Assembly (NCBI GenBank): GCA_021432635.1
Contig: MU270036.1
Span: forward strand, 460,182 to 524,181
Direction of reading: 5' to 3'
DNA from: Thozetella sp. PMI_491
Taxonomy: Eukaryota > Ascomycota > Sordariomycetes > Chaetosphaeriales > Chaetosphaeriaceae
DNA: 64,000 nucleotides
In this document: positions 57,347-64,000 of the stretch, one piece after another
Numbering within the stretch: position 1 is the first letter of the stretch
Layout: each line of letters begins with the position of its first letter
Made by a program: the position numbers and the translations under genes
The notes under the pieces: generated by a model
What the model saw: the letters and a program-made list of their open reading frames with translations, nothing else
Databases searched by the model: none
Told to the model about the DNA's origin: nothing

Positions 57347-59508
57347 GGTGTTGCTGCGTCAGGGGAAAAGTTAGGAGAGCAAGATAATCGAAGATAGTAA
57401 AGTAAAGGAGGAAAAAAAAAAAAGGGGGAAGAAATGAAGGCAAGGCTTCGAGAGCCTCATATACATCACCTCCAGCTGAATCATCGGTGGGGCCTAGAAA
57501 GGCACATGTAATTACAGCCTATTACGGAGGCTGATAGGAAAACCCCTGGTCGTATTTCGTGCAGCCAGATTTTTAAATTCGAGCAGCATTAACCCCACCA
57601 CGTACTAAGTCCAGTACATACGATTGGCCCAAGCTTAGTACCATTCACCGCCCCCAGGCGGAATCCATGGATTCTGCAGTTCGAGGTACACAATACCCCT
57701 CGAAAGACCAGTATTTCCCTGGCAAATCGAGCCCTCTGCTTACCTATATCGCAAACTCATCTCGCAAAAGCGTTCATCAGGAAATTTTAGTTAAGAATAG
57801 CAGCTTCGTTAGATCACTGTTTACTTTAAAGTTAATCTACATAGTATACTCTTAATTCAGGTTTACTACTCCGCAGCGAAGCAACATCGGGCTAGGCTGG
57901 CAGCCAACTAACAGTGGTACAAGCCTGAGACAATCTCAGTCCGGTAAGGGCCTCCTTCGTCGGCGGTACACTGGACGTAAGGGCGGATTTCCTGAACGGC
58001 TGTAATCGTTATCTTGGGCGAAGCTTCCCTCTTTCGCTATGGGGACGAGTATGGATAACTACGTTCTGACCCGGTATAGGTAAAGTATATGTGGTAAGCT
58101 TAATTCTCTCAAGTTAGAGAGGGCTGCAATGTCTAGCTATATACTTGTATAGGTTGCTATCTAAGTGTGACAATAGTATAGATATCCCTGGCGCTCTAGA
58201 AGTCTAGCGTTGCAGTCTGAGTCTCTAAGCCCTAGAGCCTCCGCTGGTGAGGCGTAGCGAGTCTGGGCTTTAGGGAATCCATACCTATGTGCTAGGTAAA
58301 TATAGCAAGGAAAGCGAACTGTGACAACACGTGAGAGCCTCACACGTTATAAGGAAATCCCCTGGGCTTCTTAGCCCTTTCCAGGGGATATCCTGAGTAA
58401 GACTGGCCAGGTTCCTACGTCCTTCGTAGTCAGTGGGCCGCTTCCAGCGGCCTTGTCTGCCAGGTGCCAGTCCTAGCAGCTTGCCTCGCTGACTTAGGGT
58501 CTGCTTTGCTAACTCAGAGTCTCGTGCTAGTGTCAGGGCTAGTTCCCTATCATAGCCCCTTTACAATAGGCAGAGTATTAAACTATGGTCCAAAACTACG
58601 AGGTCTTTGTTGATACCCTGTTCCACGGCTCCCGCTACTTACAGCATCAGGTTAACCTAGTACAGCGGGACTACACTGTCTCCAGGTCTTATTGTTAATG
58701 GTCAACAAGGTTGCTAAACATACAACCATTTCTACCCCAGCTATCCAAGCCTCCCGCCCTTGTCAGAAGCAAGTTAATACCCAGTGCTGTGTTACGACAT
58801 GTATCTGCAGCTCACTATGTAACTGATCCTGCCCCAACTGCTACCGACCGCCCTGCAATACTGAGGGGTGTGGTCGGCCTTCTGTATGGTGCGATGGGCT
58901 CCTTTGCCAAGACTGCCTGGCGGACCGCCTCCGTGGGAACGGCTCTGGCTGCAAGGTTAAGAACAGCCCTGTGAAGGTGGCTCGCTGGGATTACTCTGAG
59001 TGCCAGGACTGTCTCCTCTTCTAGCTGTGTCATTTCTGCCCTCCTAGCCAACAAGTTTCTAAACACTATTGGGAGAGCCTGGTTTGTGTGGTATGTAAGC
59101 TACAAGAGAAAGGAGGAGATCTGGAAACAGTTCTATATGCATTATTCTGACGGCTGGCGAAAGAGACAAAGGTTACCGTACTGGATATGACACGTAAGCA
59201 AAACAAGGCCTTTGCCTTGGCCATCCTTACCCAGACTGCAGCGAGATCGACCACTTCTTCCAACGCCAGCTGATCATGCCGGAGTAGCAGGCGTGGCCGG
59301 ACCAGGGCTGGCAGGGCAGATAGGGCATACAGGCAGGGGAGCAGTCTGAGGGGGAGGGGGGAGAGCTTAGCTGTCCCCCAGCTACACCTCAACTGATCCT
59401 CAAAGACACCCACACTAACCCTCGACTAAGCCATAATCACTCCAGAAGAACTCCCGAGCCCCCTAGACCTGCCCAACTAAGCAAAATTTAGACGAGGGGA
59501 AAGATAAG
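57347..59508. other. Spacer with relic-like DNA, 2.2 kb
   Basis: An A-rich run at 57.41 kb lies in the NLR 5' flank. A hairpin ATCCCCTGG...CCAGGGGAT lies at 58355-58390. A cysteine-dense, broken coding tract lies at about 58.75-59.03 kb. No intact gene. Confidence 0.45.
58750..59030 (+). pseudogene. Broken cysteine-rich coding tract, family unknown
   Basis: One plus-strand frame is unusually cysteine-dense, with pairs such as CPNC, CGRP, CDGLLCQDC and ECQDC, spaced like a zinc-binding module. It is interrupted and has no start. It may be the relic of a mobile-element or zinc-finger protein. The composition is clear; the identity is not. Confidence 0.35.
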
Positions 59509-60342
59509 ATGGGTGCCGGGGCATTCCAGCGCTGGATCAGCCTGCTACCGTTGTCCGCTTCCTCGGCAAATACAGCCCAAGTTCAGACAGGCCCAGCAAC
59601 TCTGGACGAAGTTGACCCGCCATCTTTAGCTGTGCCAGACTTCGAGAGCACCGTACAAGAACGGTATGCGACCGGCCAATGGAGATTCGTGGTGTTTTTC
59701 ATAGTGCTAGCCATAACATAAGTCAGGAAGCATGGGAAGGAGTACGCAAGCACATCGAGGCGACGAAATGCGCACCCTTCGAGCGTCATCGTGATGTTGA
59801 TGGTGTCAACGACGTTGCGGAACGCTTCCGTCTTGAGTGGGCACAAGCCAAGGCCTTTGAAGGCGATGTTGAACTTGCTGCCAGGTATGAAGTACAGTGA
59901 CTCCACCTCCCAGATCCAGATCTTCCATTCACAGATGGTCTATTCCTATGCGTAGTATCATACTGCCCTGTGCTCATTCTTCGGCTCTAGACGATATGGA
60001 GAGAGCCTAGAACAGGTATCAGTTCCGGAAGGCCCTCGCCATCTGAACTTCTGCTTGAATGTCACTCCGCAGGCCCTCCAGTCACTAGGAAGATACAAAC
60101 AATCGGATAAAGACCCCCAACCATTCATCCAAATTGTCGCCCCTATATCGACAGACAAAGAATATGAAGAAAACCAACGGCAACTGGCCGAAGATCTCGA
60201 CGAAACGTACCCGACGCGTTTTAATGTAGCACTGGGTTCGCTGCTCGATGGCCTGCTTCAAATCGTCGGAAGGCAGTCCCTGAGCCTGAGCGAGCTTGGA
60301 GGGCAGCTGAGAGACGATGAGGTGTGGACATCGATTTCTTGA
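59509..60342 (+). CDS. Uncharacterised protein, 226 aa, 3 exons
   Basis: Family not recognised. Exons 59509-59663, 59711-59884 and 59991-60342 join over two GT-AG introns (GTATGC...GCTAG and GTATGA...CTCTAG) into one frame ending in TGA. The N-terminus MGAGAFQRWISLLPLSASSA is mildly hydrophobic but not a convincing signal peptide. The rest is soluble and rather acidic, with AWEGVRKHIEATK, RFRLEWAQAKAFEGDVEL and LNFCLNVTPQALQSLGRYK. The spliced frame strongly suggests a real gene, because each intron removes a stop codon and restores phase. It is divergent from nothing obvious and lies tail to tail with the sugar porter (299 nt between stops). Confidence 0.65.
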
Positions 60343-60641
60343 AAGAGCCGTTAAACAAAAGGAAGCAGGAAATTATAAAGGTTTGGCGAGGTCGGCGAAG
60401 TTTTAGCTATATGAGCCTGAGTAACTCTAGGTTGTCTATGCCCGTACCTCATACCGTTCGACAGGGTCCAGGTTAGTGTGCTTTTCTCCGCCACCCCGGC
60501 TTCAGTTCTAGCTACCCTACCTCGCCCATCCCGAGAAGCTCGACGCGAGGCAGGCGCATATTCCTTCCAATTTCCACCATTGGCGTCGATTTCTCCATGA
60601 CCCGAAGCTGCCCTGATTTCACCGCCAGCCAGGCTCCAATC

Positions 60642-62623
60642 TTAAGAATCCTTCGGGGAATCCAAGTCTACATGCGCAGAGGTAGTACCAGGAACCATCT
60701 TCTCCCCATTATCTGCCTCGGACTGGGAATGTAGCGCGTGTCTTGTATTTCCCCACCCGCTTTTGGCCACGCGACGGCTCGTTGCAACGGCATCCTTCTC
60801 TAAAAACAGCCAATCGATCTCCTCCAGGGTCAAATTACTAGTCTCAGGATAGCAGAAATAGACAAGTGGGACGAAGGCAAAATTGGTGATCATGAAGATC
60901 AGATAGGCTTTCCAGGTGATGTTGTTGATAAGAGTCGGCGTAATCATGACCACCTAAGGTCTTGTCAGTGATACATGGATACGTTTCGCTGGCGACCTTG
61001 TTCGAGGCCATGAACCAGCAAATATGCGTGCCTAAGAAGTGCGTTGCACTTTGATGCAGTAGACTGGTAGCCCTCGAATTTCACCCAATGATAAAGAAAA
61101 GGCACGAGAACCACTTACAAAAAAGTTCCAGATCCAATTCGAGCTTATGCCTACGGCGGTGCCCTTTGCACGAACATGGAGAGGGAGAATCTCCGGCACA
61201 TAAACCCAAGGGATGCAGTTGGCAGTCATCCCGAAAATGAGCATGTACTGGCGATATATTTAGCGGCTGTCGGCTCTAAGAGGGATTGCACTACTTACTG
61301 TGAAGAAGAAGGCTACACTCGCGGAGGAAGTGGCTTTCGCTACATTGCCACCGCGATCCTGGAAACTGAGCAAGATGGCGATCATCATCATGGAAACCCC
61401 GAGCCCAAATGAACCCCACATCATGGGCTTGCGTCGGCCGTACTTGTCGAGGCAAAATGACGGGAACAGTGAGCCAATAAAGAACATGGCATTGATCACG
61501 CCACCAAGTAGTAGGGAAAGGTTGCGGTCGAGTCCAACGTTAATCTGCAGGACCGAAGTGATGAAGTAGCTGCAGGCAGATCTTAGTACGGTGCTCAGTT
61601 GTCTCAAAAGGTGTCCTGGCACGCGAAGTAGTAATGCCACTTACACAACGAGGTTGATGCCGCCGAGCTGGTTCATAAACTGCATTCCATAGGCGAGCAG
61701 CACTCTCCGCCCGGTCTGGACGTCGTCTCGCTTAAGGAGCTGCGACCACCGATACTCGCCATGCTTTTGCTCTAACTCGAGAGCCTCAAGAACTTCTCTC
61801 TGCTCCTTTACAATTTTGGGGTCGTCAGGGCCCCCTTCGTATACCTGGCAGAGTACTTCTAGTGCCTCCGCATTCCGGCCGTGTTTGTACAAATGCCTCG
61901 GAGATTCGGGAAGTCCAAATACAAGGCCAATGACGATCTGCTAGCAAATCAGCGTGGCCCCTCGGGAAGCGAGAATCCGAGGGATGGGGGGACGTACGAA
62001 GGCAAATATCACTTGGCAGGCAATGGGGAGCCTCCAGGCGAGAGAACCCGAGGTAAAGCTCATTCCGTAGTCGAACCAGTAAGCAATTTCGATCCCTACG
62101 CCGACAAACAGGGGCTCGGATGATACTAGACGGCCACGCTTGTTCGCCTCGCAGAGCTCCGACTGGTACATGGGCACGGTAGATGTCTCAATACCGGTAC
62201 CTATCCCCGTTATGTATCGTGCGATCATTATGTGCGGGACAGTGAAGGCACAAGCCTGCAGCGCTCCTCCGACCTAAGACGGTGGTTAGAGGAGCCAACC
62301 TCCTAGGAAGCCGCAATAGAGGAGAAAATTACAATGATGAAGCACATGGCAATCCACATGGCAAGTCTTCGGCCAGTCTTTTCGCAGAAGAAGAAGGCGA
62401 GGATGCAGCCGCTGAAGCATCCTAGGTTGTATATACTAACGATGATGCCCTCTAAGGCCGAATTGGGGTGGCCAAAGGTTTCTAGGAAGTCCTCATTGCC
62501 GACAATACCGCTAAAGACCCCCTGATCGTAGCCGAACAGTACGAAAGCAAGCTGGCAGGATATCGTTATAGCGAGGCGCAGACTGCGGCCACTGCCGAAG
62601 AGGTTGAAATGTGGCGTCTTCAT
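60642..62623 (-). CDS. MFS sugar porter (hexose/disaccharide transporter type)
   Basis: Six exons on the minus strand: 62623-62333, 62273-61998, 61937-61645, 61569-61299, 61247-61119 and 60953-60642. All are GT-AG and in phase, giving 523 aa, the usual length. Family signatures are FGYDQGVFSG in TM1, EKTGRR in the loop between TM2 and TM3, ARYITGIGTGIETSTVPMYQSE (the GxGxG region before TM5), LPESPRHLYKHGR after TM6, MNQLGGINLVVYF in TM7, DKYGRRKPMMWG, WVYVPEILPLHVRAKG and YPETSNLTLEEID at the end. It is a plasma-membrane proton symporter or facilitator by family, and the sugar is not deducible. I took the ATG at 62623; the frame extends four codons further to a GTG. Confidence 0.94.
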
Positions 62624-63526
62624 AGTAACATTCACTCGGCTCTGTCAAGATGGGAGCCTCGTATCCTAGGTTTAGGGGAGCAGCTAAGAGGTATTGGTAA
62701 AGCGTGTGAAAGGGGTAGTGGAGTATACATGTAAGGTAGTAAAGAGCTTGTGTGGGTGGTGTCTTCTTATACGACTTGGGCGGTTCAGGAGAGACGTTAG
62801 TGGGATTGGGGCAGAGCTCGGGTTGATCATGGCCCGACTGGGAGCATGGCTACATAATGAGACGACCTCTCCCCAATATCATGCATCAGTTTGATAATGA
62901 TCACAGGCCCCTTCCTCCGCAGTCGCAGCTTTGGGCGGGGGTGGAATGTTGGGGTGTGTAGCGCATACATGCCTCTGCATGTGACGTCAAAGTCAGCTTT
63001 TAGATTCACGGTTGCCAGCGCGGAGTGGCTTCATGGGCTCCTAACGCCCCACCAGGTCTCCCCTTACCCATGCACCGGCAATTGGAACCGACGGCGTTGG
63101 TGCTTGGCGGGGCAAACAGAATCGGCGAGTGTCCGGGGCACAAGGGAGCAAAGTCGCATCCGCCCCGCTCAGCTTGCCGAACGAAACTCCCGCCCGGCGG
63201 CACATTGCCGTACAAAGTGGCCCGCCAAGGTCGGGGACAGGGAATAGCACGGGCGATGTTGGTCCTGCATACTCAAATTACGCGCTCCAGTCAACGGACG
63301 AGAATAACCCACCTCGCGAGTCACGGGAGCGCGAGCTTGGGTGCTTATTAGGCGACTCTCATACTGAGCTGTGTTGCCCCGCGCACGACCGCAGAGTAGG
63401 AGCCTTGGTAAGGAGTCATGGTATTATTGGGTAGAGCCAGTACAAGGAATAAGTAGTAGTTTACCTGCCCTCTGGGTGAGCTTGTTGAAGTATATAGGCG
63501 ACCTTTTCTGCGCTGCACAGTCGACA
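62624..63526. other. Intergenic, 0.9 kb
   Basis: Promoter side of the sugar porter. Several overlapping open frames at 63.0-63.4 kb occur on both strands in GC-rich sequence without domains, so none is called. Confidence 0.4.
63491..63496 (+). promoter_or_regulatory. TATA-like box
   Basis: TATATA followed by GGCG, about 36 nt upstream of the ATG at 63527. Confidence 0.3.
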
Positions 63527-63994
63527 ATGTTCAACCTTGTCAACTTCCTAACTACTCAGGATGCCCTACCGCAGCCGATATTGCGATATTCCCTGGACAT
63601 GCTAGACACGCTAGATACGCTAGACGTCACGAACGAAGCTGTTGCAGCTGCTAGCATTTCACTATTGCCTGACCCAAAGGTTTTACCTCGTCCAGAGACT
63701 ATACTAGATGTAGAGGCGGTTGCTCTCGGCGACTCTGGTTCGCGGCATGAGAACGAGGTCTCCGCTAAAGACCTCGGTCTAAAGGACCAGGATATACAGT
63801 CCTCCTCCATAATCCGGCGGCAGAAGCAATATTTCGGACTGAGAACCTTCTGTTATACAGCCAAGATGTGCGGTCCTATTCCACGGTGTTGCTGCTCAAT
63901 AAACCGAGTCTTGAGACTGTTTACAGCCTGGCTGATGGATTTTACTAGACTGTTCAAAACGGTTGCTTCCATATTGGGACCTCCCGCGGGGTAG
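63527..63994 (+). CDS. Hypothetical protein, 155 aa
   Basis: Intronless frame starting MFNLVNFLTTQDALPQPIL, with a TATA-like box close upstream. It contains the small repeat LDTLDTLD, a Val/Asp/Glu-rich middle, and a Cys/hydrophobic end (CGPIPRCCCSINRVLRLFTA). No family recognised. The frame ends only seven bases before the window edge. It could be a real small gene or a chance frame. The low-complexity LDTLDT stretch comes from an underlying CTAGAcACG-like DNA repeat. Confidence 0.3.
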   Translation: MFNLVNFLTTQDALPQPILRYSLDMLDTLDTLDVTNEAVAAASISLLPDPKVLPRPETILDVEAVALGDSGSRHENEVSAKDLGLKDQDIQSSSIIRRQKQYFGLRTFCYTAKMCGPIPRCCCSINRVLRLFTAWLMDFTRLFKTVASILGPPAG

Positions 63995-64000
63995 CTTCAG

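Noticed and set aside
58320-58565. Possible solo LTR (starts TGTGACAA, ends TTTACA)
   Set aside because: No matching target-site duplication and no second copy in the window, so the TG...CA ends may be chance.
63006-63434. Overlapping open frames on both strands
   Set aside because: High local GC content explains the scarcity of stops. No domain or codon signal.

Overview
The window looks like filamentous ascomycete (Pezizomycotina) nuclear DNA. Most genes carry several short GT-AG introns (about 47-165 nt). Base composition is mixed, with AT-rich decayed spacers. The protein families are typical of the group: HET-domain proteins, NACHT/STAND (fungal NLR) proteins, a bimodular NRPS, an ABCC transporter, a multi-TM P450 and an MFS sugar porter. 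I resolved exon structures by hand from reading frame, splice motifs and phase. They are models, not transcript evidence.

Layout. 1.2-3.4 kb: P450 (minus, eight exons). 4.5-5.1 kb: decayed C-terminal half of an AAA ATPase. 5.2-7.2 kb: HET protein 1. 7.6-8.9 kb: four-exon gene of unknown function. 9.5-10.6 kb: secreted nucleoside hydrolase. 12.4-15.5 kb: NACHT STAND protein without C-terminal repeats. 16.6 kb: small secreted cysteine-rich peptide. 17.2-18.1 kb: tRNA-like/SINE-like repeat. 19.5-21.7 kb: AT-hook/ankyrin protein, preceded by a cluster of TTTTTGCGC motifs. 23.9-28.5 kb: ABCC transporter, convergent with an A-T-C-A-T-C NRPS (28.8-35.4 kb). 36.9-37.0 kb: tandem repeats. 38.1-40.4 kb: HET protein 2. 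42.6-43.3 kb: transcription-factor-like domain without a DNA-binding part. 43.3-44.7 kb: coiled-coil protein with a C-terminal membrane hairpin. 46.2-48.0 kb: protein kinase. 53.2-57.3 kb: complete SesB-NACHT-ankyrin NLR. 59.5-60.3 kb: unknown gene. 60.6-62.6 kb: sugar porter. 63.5 kb: possible small gene.

How it fits together. Two themes are interleaved. One is a lean secondary-metabolite locus: a dipeptide-type NRPS with a terminal condensation-like domain, adjacent to an ABCC exporter, with a P450 about 25 kb away. The other is a dense set of genes of the kind used in fungal self/non-self recognition and programmed cell death: two HET proteins, two NLR-type STAND proteins, an ankyrin protein with an AT-hook, and a kinase. 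Long gene-poor spacers with repeats and relics suggest a fast-evolving accessory region. Functional links between the two themes are inference.
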